Below are positions 44,137 through 51,705 of a DNA stretch of 64,000 nt, piece by piece. This DNA comes from JAFDZV01 sp966128725 (GTDB lineage: Bacteria > Bacteroidota > Ignavibacteria > OLB7), in the NCBI GenBank assembly GCA_966128725.1, contig CBHYLN010000006.1, positions 1-64,000 of the forward strand, written 5' to 3'. The position numbers and the translations under genes were made by a program. Positions within the stretch are counted from its first letter, which is position 1. Each line of letters starts with the position of its first letter. Under the pieces are notes generated by a model. That model was not told the DNA's origin and searched no databases. It saw nothing but the letters and a program-made list of their open reading frames with translations.

Positions 44137-44988
44137 ATGATGACCGACATACCGGCAACCGCAACCGGAGCAAATTCCGGAAACGGAGATGATGCCGACT
44201 GGTTCGAGGAATGGTTCCGCAGCGACTTCTATCTGAAGCTTTACAGCCACCGCGATCATCGCGAGGCCGACGCATGCGTTGACCTGATTCTCCGCTCGGT
44301 GAACATGCGATTGGGCCAGGATGGCCCGGCACACGCACTGGATCTGGCCTGCGGCCCCGGGCGGCATGCGATCGCGCTGGCCACGCGCGGGCTGGCCGTT
44401 ACGGCGGTGGACCTGTCCCCCACCCTGCTGGCCTACGCCATGGCCGAGGCGCGTGCCGCCGGCACGGATGTAAAGTTCGTGCGGTCCGACATGCGGGACA
44501 TCGATTTCCAGGGGGAGTTCGATCTGGTATTGCAGCTTTTCACCAGCTTCGGTTACTTCGATGACCATGCCGACGATGCTCTGGTGCTGGAACGGGTTCG
44601 TGGCGCGTTGATCCCCGGCGGTTATTACGTGCTCGATCTGATCAACGAGCGGAATCTCCGCGAGACGCTGGTGCCGCGGAGCGTGAAGCATGTTGACGGG
44701 CTGGAGGTTGTGGAACAGCGCCGGATTGTTGGCGACCGTGTGGAGAAGGAAATCACGATCCCCGGGGCAGACAACGCGCCGCACAGGTTCGTGGAATCGG
44801 TGCGGTTGTATTCGCCGGAGACTATCGAAGGCATGCTGTACGATGCCGGATTCTCACCGGTACATTGGTTTGGCAGCTACCAGGGCGAGCGGTTCGACCC
44901 TTCGACTTCGGAGCGCATGCTGGTTATCAGCCGTACCGAACCAGGCGCAGGTGAGGCCCTTGCCGGCCCGGGCAACAGCATGCCGTAA
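44137..44988 (+). CDS. Class I SAM-dependent methyltransferase
   Basis: 283 residues. Motif I is ALDLACGPGRHAIALATRG, followed by VTAVDLSPTLLAYAMAEARAAGTDVKFVRSDMRDIDFQGEFDLVLQLFTSFGYFDDHADD and a C-terminal YSPETIEGMLYDAGFSPVHWFGSYQGERFDPSTSERMLVISR. The 40-residue N-terminus begins DDADWFEEWFRSDFYLKLYSHRD, a cap often seen in this group. It is related to the protein at 35002. The substrate is unknown. Two ATGs overlap (44137, 44140). It follows recR by 124 bases and precedes the lipoprotein gene by 17 bases, so it probably shares a transcript with it. Confidence 0.9.
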   Translation: MMTDIPATATGANSGNGDDADWFEEWFRSDFYLKLYSHRDHREADACVDLILRSVNMRLGQDGPAHALDLACGPGRHAIALATRGLAVTAVDLSPTLLAYAMAEARAAGTDVKFVRSDMRDIDFQGEFDLVLQLFTSFGYFDDHADDALVLERVRGALIPGGYYVLDLINERNLRETLVPRSVKHVDGLEVVEQRRIVGDRVEKEITIPGADNAPHRFVESVRLYSPETIEGMLYDAGFSPVHWFGSYQGERFDPSTSERMLVISRTEPGAGEALAGPGNSMP

Positions 44989-45005
44989 TCAGGATTCATC
45001 GATCG

Positions 45006-45641
45006 ATGCCAGGCAGAACCTCCATACCGTTTGCAACGGCGATCCCGCAACTGCTGGCGGGCGCATTGGCGCTTGGCTGCATGCTGGCGCTTGCATCGTG
45101 TGGATTGTTCGACACACGCGATCCCGAGAATCCGATCAATGCCGGCTCCACGTTCGAACCGCCAACCACGCCAAGCGTTGTGCTGCACAACCTTGCCAGC
45201 TCATTAAACGAGGCGAACGCCGCCGACTACCGCAAGTGTTTCGGGGATACGGCGCTGGGCCTTACTCCGTTCTTCTTCGTTGCGTCGGCGCAGGGGATCT
45301 CCGCCGCGCCGAACAAGTTCGCGCAATGGGGGGTCGACCAGGAGGAGCAGTACATCCGGAACATCTTCTCCGAGCTGGAACAGGGCGGTGTCTGTTCGGT
45401 GGTGTTCACCCCGGCCGACGTTACCGACGTACCGATAGCCGATTCGGTATCGTTCAGCGCAAGTTATTCGGCGCGGTTCCCGCATACTCGCGACGGCGCC
45501 GAGCGCGAAGCCGAGGGCACGATGTACCTTACGTTTCGCATGTCCAAACAGAACGAGTGGTACATCTCCTCCTGGCGCGATGTTGCCGCGCAGGGCAAGA
45601 CCAGTTGGTCGTTGATCAAGGCCCGATTCATTGATCGCTAA
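45006..45641 (+). CDS. Lipoprotein of unknown function (NTF2-like)
   Basis: 211 residues. Lipoprotein signal with LASC lipobox (Cys32), then GLFDTRDPENP. The mature domain has ASSLNEANAADYRKCFGD at the start and W-rich strands at the end (GTMYLTFRMSKQNEWYISSWRDVAAQGKTSWSLIKARFID), the layout of SnoaL/NTF2-like proteins. It is homologous to the next gene (45723): both have a double-helix start and end with an [I]-x-SWRD motif. The pair is probably anchored in the outer or inner membrane. The function is unknown, and the cone-shaped fold could bind a small ligand. Confidence 0.8.
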   Translation: MPGRTSIPFATAIPQLLAGALALGCMLALASCGLFDTRDPENPINAGSTFEPPTTPSVVLHNLASSLNEANAADYRKCFGDTALGLTPFFFVASAQGISAAPNKFAQWGVDQEEQYIRNIFSELEQGGVCSVVFTPADVTDVPIADSVSFSASYSARFPHTRDGAEREAEGTMYLTFRMSKQNEWYISSWRDVAAQGKTSWSLIKARFIDR

Positions 45642-45722
45642 GGCATGCCGCCCGCGATTGCCCGCCATGCGCGTGATGCAGCCGAATGCGCGCGTAGAAT
45701 GCTTCGCCCGTGAACTTCAGCG

Positions 45723-46238
45723 ATGACAACAACACAACGATATGTTCTGCTGACAGCATTGGCGGCCGCACTGGCTGGCTGCACAAATCCGTTTGCGCCC
45801 AAGCTGGAACCCGAGCTGTTGCCGAACACCACGGTGTTGGGCGATCAGCGCACGGTAAGCGGCGTGTTCCAGAACGTTCAGTACGCCTACACGTTCCGCG
45901 ACACGCTGATCTACGCAAACCTGCTCCACCCCGAGTTCCAATTCCGCTACTACAATCCCGATCGCGCATCCGATGTCACGTTCAACCGCGACGAAGAGGT
46001 GCGCACCACGTACAACCTGTTTCGCGGCGCCGATCAGATCGACCTGCAATGGAACGACATCCTCTCGCAGGAGGGGGATTCGCTGCTGGTTGATGTAACG
46101 CGCGCATACACGCTGAAGGTTGCGCTGCAGGCCAACGATGTGTTCCGCATCGAAGGGCGTGCTACGCTCAGGCTTGTACGAACCACTCCCAACGACATAT
46201 GGCTTATTCGAAGCTGGCGCGACGACTCAAGTTTCTGA
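45723..46238 (+). CDS. Lipoprotein paralogous to its neighbour
   Basis: 171 residues. Signal MTTTQRYVLLTALAAALAGC with LAGC lipobox (Cys20), then NTVFQNVQYAYTFRD-type strands, EEVRTTYNLFRGADQIDLQWNDI and a final RLVRTTPNDIWLIRSWRDDSSF that aligns with the end of the previous lipoprotein (WYISSWRD). Same NTF2-like layout. Its last 40 bases overlap the start of the heparinase-like gene, which is unusual and suggests translational coupling or a downstream start for the latter. Confidence 0.8.
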   Translation: MTTTQRYVLLTALAAALAGCTNPFAPKLEPELLPNTTVLGDQRTVSGVFQNVQYAYTFRDTLIYANLLHPEFQFRYYNPDRASDVTFNRDEEVRTTYNLFRGADQIDLQWNDILSQEGDSLLVDVTRAYTLKVALQANDVFRIEGRATLRLVRTTPNDIWLIRSWRDDSSF

Positions 46239-48280
46239 TCGCTTCGTACCGGCGCCACGGTATCGCTCATGTCGTGGAGGTGTTCCGCCAGGAACGTATT
46301 CGCCGTGCGTACGCGGCCGCGCCAATCCCCCCGCCCACAGCCAACGAACTGCTTGCCACGTACGGCATCAACGACGGTGATGCGCGCACGTTCATCGAAC
46401 GCTTTGCCGGCGGGGCCGCAGCCAGCCTGCCGCCCGTTGCCGCGATCAAGGCCGGCTCGTTCGGCCGCGATCTTATTGCCCTTGGCATCGGCGACCAGTT
46501 GCGCTCCGACGCATCGACGATTGCGTCCGGGCGTTTCGAGGGGCTTGGGATCTGCATCAACGAACCGGGCGGCGAGTTCGATTGGAGCCGTGACTACGGC
46601 AGCGCGCACCGGTGGCCGCCCGTACCGTTCAACCGGATCGCCTATGGCGCCAACGACGGAGCCGATGTAAAGTATCCGTGGGAACTCAGCCGCATGTATT
46701 GGATCGGCTGGCTGGGCATGGCGCATCATACCGAACCCGGCGGCATGTGGCCCGCGCAGTTCGTGCGCCTGCTGGACCATTGGGCAGCGTGCAACCCGGT
46801 GAACGTGGGTGTGAACTGGGCAATGCCGATGGAGGTTGGCATCCGTGGATTCTGGCTGGTGATGGGATACGCGTTGTTCGGCGATGCCGACTCGATTACG
46901 CCGGGATGGTGGGTAAACTACCTCTGCCTTGCCTGGGCGCACGGCGCGTACCTGGAGCACAACCTGGAGTACTTCTCCAATCTTACCAACCACTACATAG
47001 CAAACTGCCTGGGCCTGGTGGCCCTTGGCGCGTTGTTCGCCGACACCGTCACGGGCCAGCGCTGGCTGCGTAACGGGCGTGACCGGCTGATCGCCGAGCT
47101 GGAGCATCAGGTATTGCCCGACGGCACGCACTACGAGCGCTCGGTAGGATATCATCGGCTTGTGCTGGAGATGTACCTGGCCGCGCAGGCCCTGCTGCAG
47201 GGCGCACGCCTGCCGTTCGGCGCGCAGGCGTGCGCGAGGCTCGAACGCATGGCGGAGTTCCTGCGCGACTATTCACCGAACGCAGTTGGTGCGCCGCCGC
47301 CAACCGTACCGCAGTTCGGCGACTCGGACAACGGCGTACTGCTGCGGCTTTCGATGGATCAGGAGCTGTACAACCATCATGACACGCTGGCGCTGGCAGG
47401 GGCGGTTCTGCACCGAAAGGATCTGCTTCGCGATGCAGGCGGCGACCACGCATGCTCTGTTCTGCTGGGTTATCCGGGTACCGATCAGCCACAGGGGCCG
47501 TCCGGCAGCAACGGCGGCACGCCGGGACCGGAGCCCGCGCTGGGGTCGGTGCTGTATCCCGATGGCGGGTTTGCTGTTCTGCGTGGCGCAGGCTGGCATG
47601 TTGTTGCCGACGTCGGCCCGATTGGGCTGCACGGAAACAACGACACGCTGGCCTTTACGGTTAACGGCGCAACCGGCGCGTTTATCATCGACCCCGGAAC
47701 CTACTGCTACACACGTTCCCCCCGCCTTCGCAACACATTGCGCTCATCACGGGCACACAATGCGCCGGTACTGAACGGCGCCGAAACGGCCGAGTTCGAC
47801 GGCCTGTGGCGCGTGCGGCACGACGGCACCAACACACGCGTGCTGCGCTGGGAGCACCAGCAACGCCAGGACCAAAACGGCACAGCGGATGAAACGTTGC
47901 TTGTTGCCGAACACGCCGCTTATGACAGGCCCCCTCTGGCGGCGCGTGTGCGGCGCACGTGGCAACTGCGCGGCAACGAGCTGCGTGTGCGCGATGCGGT
48001 CATCGGCGTGGGCCGGCATCAGGTGGCGGTCCGGTTTGCGGTGGCGGCCGACGCGCGTACAGTGCAACAGGCGCCGAACGTTGTTGTCATCATCCGCCCG
48101 GGCGGCGAACAACTGACACTGGAGTGCTCGCACGAGCTGGCCATCGAATCCGGCTGGTACTCGCCGAGCTACGGTGTGGCCGCCGGCAATCAGTGGATAA
48201 CGCTGAGCGCCGGGATTGCCGCGGTTGCTCCGGATGGGACCGATCAAATAGCGTATATTTGGCGCTTATCCTCGCTGTAA
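46199..48280 (+). CDS. Heparinase II/III-family protein
   Basis: 693 residues. The N-terminal half is an (alpha/alpha) toroid with MYWIGWLGMAHHTEPG, HNLEYFSNLTNHYIANCLGLVALGALF, YERSVGYHRLVLEMYLAAQALL, and the C-terminal part from about 440 is a beta-sandwich with YPDGGFAVLRGAGWHVVADVGPIGLHGNNDTLAFTVNGATGAFIIDPGTYCYTRSPRLRNTLRSSRAHNAPVLNG. This matches Heparinase_II_III and similar lyases that degrade uronate-containing polysaccharide. No signal peptide is seen (N-terminus KLARRLKFLIASYRRHG), as in cytosolic members encoded in exopolysaccharide loci. A flippase gene follows after 8 bases. The start overlaps the lipoprotein gene. Confidence 0.88.
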   Translation: MAYSKLARRLKFLIASYRRHGIAHVVEVFRQERIRRAYAAAPIPPPTANELLATYGINDGDARTFIERFAGGAAASLPPVAAIKAGSFGRDLIALGIGDQLRSDASTIASGRFEGLGICINEPGGEFDWSRDYGSAHRWPPVPFNRIAYGANDGADVKYPWELSRMYWIGWLGMAHHTEPGGMWPAQFVRLLDHWAACNPVNVGVNWAMPMEVGIRGFWLVMGYALFGDADSITPGWWVNYLCLAWAHGAYLEHNLEYFSNLTNHYIANCLGLVALGALFADTVTGQRWLRNGRDRLIAELEHQVLPDGTHYERSVGYHRLVLEMYLAAQALLQGARLPFGAQACARLERMAEFLRDYSPNAVGAPPPTVPQFGDSDNGVLLRLSMDQELYNHHDTLALAGAVLHRKDLLRDAGGDHACSVLLGYPGTDQPQGPSGSNGGTPGPEPALGSVLYPDGGFAVLRGAGWHVVADVGPIGLHGNNDTLAFTVNGATGAFIIDPGTYCYTRSPRLRNTLRSSRAHNAPVLNGAETAEFDGLWRVRHDGTNTRVLRWEHQQRQDQNGTADETLLVAEHAAYDRPPLAARVRRTWQLRGNELRVRDAVIGVGRHQVAVRFAVAADARTVQQAPNVVVIIRPGGEQLTLECSHELAIESGWYSPSYGVAAGNQWITLSAGIAAVAPDGTDQIAYIWRLSSL
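48254..48261 (+). promoter_or_regulatory. Candidate -7 element for the flippase gene
   Basis: TATATTTG, an exact TAnnTTTG match followed by GCGC, inside the last codons of the heparinase-like gene and 27 bases before the flippase ATG. Confidence 0.35.
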
Positions 48281-48288
48281 CTGTACCA

Positions 48289-49662
48289 ATGTCCGAAACG
48301 CCCGCAGCCACGCCCCCCGGATCGCGCCGAACCATGTCGCCGTTGAAACTCGCGGCATGGGCAGCCGCGGACAAGATCCTGCCGATGCTCTATGGCGTGG
48401 CCGTGATCTTCATTCCCCTTCGGTGCCTGAGTGCCGAGGAGTGGGGAGCGTGGACGAACACACAGATGGTGTTCATGATCATCGCGCTTGTTGGTGACTT
48501 CTTCGTGTTGCAGCCGATGGTTAAGATCACCGCCGAAACCGACGACGACCCACGCCCGGTGATAACGGCGTCGTTCCTGCTGTACGCCGCGTTCACGCTG
48601 GTGCTGGGCCTTGGCGTGACGTTCGGGCAGAACTCGCTTGCGGCCCTCGTGAAGTCGCCGGAGGCCGCGGCCTCATTCGGTCTGATGGGCTGGCTGATTC
48701 TAGCGAACATCGTGCGTACCGTGGCAATCCGGGCACTTCAGATTTACTACCGCATCATCGCGATTTTTGTTGTCGACGCTGTGTACTTCGTGCCGCTGAT
48801 CGCCTTGATGGTGGTGGGCCAGCGGACCGACACGTTCAAGTCGTCGGTGGATTTCGTGAACTACAACCTGATCGCGTTTGGCATCAGTTCGGTTGTGGGC
48901 GTGGCGCTGTGCGGGCGCGTGCTGCTGCCGCGGCTTACCAACGTCGGGCGGTCGGTGCGTCGCCTGCTTGATCTCGGCATTCATCAGGGCGGCACCGGAA
49001 TGCTTACGGTGCTGCAACAACAAAGCGATCTGGCGATTGTCTCCGGCCTGCGCGGCGGCGTTGCAGCCGGCCTGTACAATGCAGCACGCACCTTCTACCG
49101 CTTTTTCGATTCGGTGCGCGATGCCGCGCAGCTACTGCTTGTGCCGGCTACCTCGCGCGCGTACACACAGGAGCGGATCGAGGATGTGGAGGAAGTCACC
49201 GAGCTGGCCACCGCGGCAATCGCCGCATTGATGATTCCGCTCTCGATTGTGATGATCGCCCTGGCGCCCTGGATTGTGCCGATTGTGCTGCACAAACCCG
49301 ATGCGGTTGAGGAGTTCCAGATCCTGATGGCCGGCGGTTTCGTGATGCCGTTCGTGATTGTACCCTCGGCGGTATTGCTCGGCATCGGCCACACGCGCGA
49401 TCTGTATCGGTGCACATTCGTGGGCACGGTTGTGCTGATCGTGGGCGGCTTCGCCCTGACATGGTTCTTTGGCAGCGAGGGCATGGCGGCCGGCGTATTG
49501 CTGGGCACATCGGTGACTGCCATCCTGCTCACACGGAGAATGAATCGCCACGTACCGTTCACGTTCCGGTCGGTGTTGCGGCGCTCACGCAGCTTCGGGC
49601 CGCTGGTTCGGCGACGCCTGGCAATGCTGCAATTACCCACCAAGCGCAACGGAAACAACTGA
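48289..49662 (+). CDS. Polysaccharide flippase (MOP superfamily, Wzx-like)
   Basis: 457 residues with about 12-14 membrane segments. LAAWAAADKILPMLYGVAVIFIPLRCLSAEEWGAWTNTQMVFMIIALVGDFFVLQPMVK is typical of oligosaccharide flippases. LLDLGIHQGGTGMLTVLQQQSDLAIVSGLRGGVAAGLYNAARTFYRFFD is the second-half start, and the C-terminal cluster RSRSFGPLVRRRLAM is basic. It would move a lipid-linked glycan across the inner membrane. No glycosyltransferase is adjacent, so the rest of the pathway must lie elsewhere. The heparinase-like gene directly upstream fits such loci. The stop is at 49662, and a hairpin follows 38 bases later. Confidence 0.88.
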   Translation: MSETPAATPPGSRRTMSPLKLAAWAAADKILPMLYGVAVIFIPLRCLSAEEWGAWTNTQMVFMIIALVGDFFVLQPMVKITAETDDDPRPVITASFLLYAAFTLVLGLGVTFGQNSLAALVKSPEAAASFGLMGWLILANIVRTVAIRALQIYYRIIAIFVVDAVYFVPLIALMVVGQRTDTFKSSVDFVNYNLIAFGISSVVGVALCGRVLLPRLTNVGRSVRRLLDLGIHQGGTGMLTVLQQQSDLAIVSGLRGGVAAGLYNAARTFYRFFDSVRDAAQLLLVPATSRAYTQERIEDVEEVTELATAAIAALMIPLSIVMIALAPWIVPIVLHKPDAVEEFQILMAGGFVMPFVIVPSAVLLGIGHTRDLYRCTFVGTVVLIVGGFALTWFFGSEGMAAGVLLGTSVTAILLTRRMNRHVPFTFRSVLRRSRSFGPLVRRRLAMLQLPTKRNGNN

Positions 49663-49700
49663 CAGGCAGCCGCCACACGCAATCGGCCTGCGCACGGGTA

Positions 49701-49742
49701 GTATGCCATGCCCGAATGCGCCTTGCTCGATGCATGGCATAC
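49701..49742. terminator. Inverted repeat after the flippase gene
   Basis: Eleven-base perfect stem GTATGCCATGC / GCATGGCATAC with a 20-base loop; no clear T run, so either a terminator or an operator. Confidence 0.45.
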
Positions 49743-49875
49743 ACCCACAGCTTCACATCGGGAACCGTTGCTCACAGCGCGCAGGCCCCGCATCAACAAG
49801 CAGTGGATCGCAACTTTTACCCTGAAATTTTTGCGTAGTTCGCGCGAAATGGATGCGCGTTCCGATGGAAATCCA

Positions 49876-49883
49876 TAACTTTG
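49876..49883 (+). promoter_or_regulatory. Candidate -7 element for recA
   Basis: TAACTTTG followed by CCACG, matching TAnnTTTG and near-identical downstream to the element at 38836 (TATCTTTG-GCACG). The leader would be about 165 bases. No good -33 element is seen at the usual distance. Confidence 0.35.
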
Positions 49884-50055
49884 CCACGCTTCGAACATCG
49901 TTGAGCGACCATGCACGGCACACCATGCGTATGCGCCAGCTCGTCGGTTCGGGCCCCCGAACTGAACGCCGGTTGCCGACCGCCACGAAGATGCCTACCC
50001 TCCAGTTCGGCAACTCCGGCACAAAACACATTCAACCTTGGTAGAGACTGTTCCT

Positions 50056-51120
50056 ATGGCAGACCCAATGAAGGAAGCGCGCCAGCGTGCGATCACCAAT
50101 GCGGTGGATCAGATCGAAAAGCAGTTTGGCAAGGGGGCGATCATGCGCCTGAGCGACTCGGCCGTGGTGCCGGTCGAGGCCATTTCCACGGGGTCGCTCT
50201 CATTGGATGCGGCCATCGGAATCGGCGGCATCCCCCGCGGTCGTATCACGGAGATCTACGGTCCGGAATCGTCGGGCAAGACCACGGTGTGCCTTCACGT
50301 GATCGCCGAGGCGCAGAAGCGTGGCGGCGTGGCGGCATTCGTTGATGCCGAACACGCGTTGGATATCAACTACGCGGCACGCCTGGGCGTGGACGTCAAC
50401 AACCTGCTGCTGGCACAGCCCGAGTTCGGCGAGCAGGCGCTGGAGATCGTGGAGACGCTTGTGCGCTCCGGGGCGATCGACGTGGTTGTGATCGACTCGG
50501 TTGCCGCGCTTACGCCGCGCGTGGAAATCGAGGGCGAGATGGGCGACGCGCAGATGGGATCGCAGGCGCGCCTGATGTCGCAGGCGATGCGGAAGCTGAA
50601 CGCCGCGATTGGCCGCAGCAACGCCATCGTGCTGTTCACCAACCAGCTTCGTTCCAAGATCGGTGTGATCTACGGCAACCCCGAGACCACAACCGGCGGC
50701 AACGCGCTGAAGTTCTACGCGTCGGTCCGCATCGACATTCGCCGCAAGGAAGTGCTGAAGGACGGGCAGGAGATTGTCGGAAACCGCGTTCGCGCGAAGA
50801 TCGTGAAGAACAAGGTGGCGCCTCCGTTCCGCGAGGTTGAGTTCGACGTGATGTACAACGAGGGGATCTCGAAGATCGGCGACGTTATCGATATCGCGAT
50901 CGAGAACAGCCTTGTGCAGAAGAGCGGCTCGTGGTTCACCTTCGGTGAGGAGCGCGTGCAGGGTCGCGACCAGCTTAAGAAGCTGTTTCAGGACCAGCCC
51001 GAAACCTTCGCCTCGTTGGAATCACTGGTGCGCGAACGGCTTGGCATCCGCGACCCGCAGCCACTGTCGGACATGCCCAACAGCGGCATCGACAATCAGA
51101 AAGGCAAGCCGTCGAAGTAA
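50056..51120 (+). CDS. recA: Recombinase RecA
   Basis: 354 residues. RecA forms filaments on single-stranded DNA, drives strand exchange and induces LexA cleavage. N-terminal helix, then GKGAIMRLSD, Walker A GPESSGKTT, FVDAEHALD, QPEFGEQALEI, Walker B-like VVVIDSVAAL, loop L1 EIEGEMGDAQMGSQARLMSQAMRKL, loop L2 TNQLRSKIGVIYGNPETTTGGNALKFYASVR and the usual C-terminal domain. No intein. The ATG at 50056 gives the family start MADPMKEARQRA; a TTG at 50038 would add six residues. The leader is long and structured. A terminator follows. Confidence 0.98.
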   Translation: MADPMKEARQRAITNAVDQIEKQFGKGAIMRLSDSAVVPVEAISTGSLSLDAAIGIGGIPRGRITEIYGPESSGKTTVCLHVIAEAQKRGGVAAFVDAEHALDINYAARLGVDVNNLLLAQPEFGEQALEIVETLVRSGAIDVVVIDSVAALTPRVEIEGEMGDAQMGSQARLMSQAMRKLNAAIGRSNAIVLFTNQLRSKIGVIYGNPETTTGGNALKFYASVRIDIRRKEVLKDGQEIVGNRVRAKIVKNKVAPPFREVEFDVMYNEGISKIGDVIDIAIENSLVQKSGSWFTFGEERVQGRDQLKKLFQDQPETFASLESLVRERLGIRDPQPLSDMPNSGIDNQKGKPSK

Positions 51121-51147
51121 CGTCGGGCTGCACGAACAAACATCCGC

Positions 51148-51184
51148 CCGCCCGTGTTGGTTTACCATCAGCACGGGCGGTTTC
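51148..51184 (+). terminator. Terminator after recA
   Basis: Nine-base stem CCGCCCGTG / CACGGGCGG (51148-51156 with 51172-51180), followed by TTTCACG; T run short. Confidence 0.6.
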
Positions 51185-51705
51185 ACGTTCGGAAGTGCCA
51201 TAGCCATCGCCGTTCCTGGAACTGAGACGGATTAGGGGATTGGCTGTACGCCGCATGCAGCGGCAAACGGCGTCCTTGATACAAACGGAGCGCACACGCG
51301 AAGCCGATGATCTGTTGGAAATACAGGCGACAAGTTGTGCTCCAAGTGCTTTACAAATAGCCAAACAATCGTATTTTGGGCGTGCTAACTCTCATCCGGC
51401 AGGTTTTTGAACGTGTGTACTTGTGGCTGCTCCACAATGCGACCCCGTTCCTCTTTTCCCAAACCGGTCGCTGTGTCTGTTCGGTCCCGCATTGACACCC
51501 CAATCAGCATTACAGTAGCCCTATCTCGATAGATATGTGCGCTTGTTGTGCCTGAATTCATGCGCCTGTCGCCGTGATTCCCCCGGTTGACGTTGGTAGC
51601 CTCCGAACTAACCTTTGCGCATTCGCTGTATCGCGGCCTGCATGGCAGTGATACGTTGATTGCCGCATCGATATGACTAACCCTCACTGAGCTCGGGTCA
51701 AACAC
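51185..51705. other. Gene-free, lower-GC stretch before the collar cluster
   Basis: About 520 bases with no supported coding frame and visibly lower GC than neighbouring genes. Promoter-like pieces are TATTTTGG at 51372 and TAACCTTTGCGC near 51609, the latter about 90 bases upstream of the binding-protein gene. A near-palindrome TATCTCGATAGATA lies around 51522. It may hold regulation for the downstream cluster. Confidence 0.45.

Larger units (their letters stand above)
49663..50055 (+). other. Long recA leader region with hairpins, no gene
   Basis: 393 bases without a supported gene. It holds an 11-base inverted repeat GTATGCCATGC/GCATGGCATAC (49701-49711 with 49732-49742), the 16-mer TACCCTGAAATTTTTG (49818-49833), a 10-base palindrome TTCGCGCGAA (49839-49848), TAACTTTG (49876-49883), and two strong hairpins: GTTCGGG/CCCGAAC at 49947-49962 and a 12-base stem with a 2-base bulge at 49968-50020. 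The hairpins would be in the recA 5' UTR. Confidence 0.6.

Noticed and set aside
49839..49848. LexA box for recA (TTCGCGCGAA)
   Set aside because: It is a palindrome but does not match the known LexA consensus of Firmicutes, Proteobacteria or other groups; kept only as a candidate within the leader finding.
49920..50022. A tRNA-Leu-like stretch on the minus strand in the recA leader (GCCGGAGTTGCCGAACTGG...)
   Set aside because: The 5' side and D-arm look tRNA-like, but there is no matching acceptor 3' strand, no anticodon stem and no T-arm; the pairing that exists forms two simple hairpins instead.
50975..51364. A 129-codon minus-strand frame at the recA 3' end
   Set aside because: It overlaps the recA C-terminus and terminator, and its composition (Cys/Arg/Ser rich) is not protein-like.
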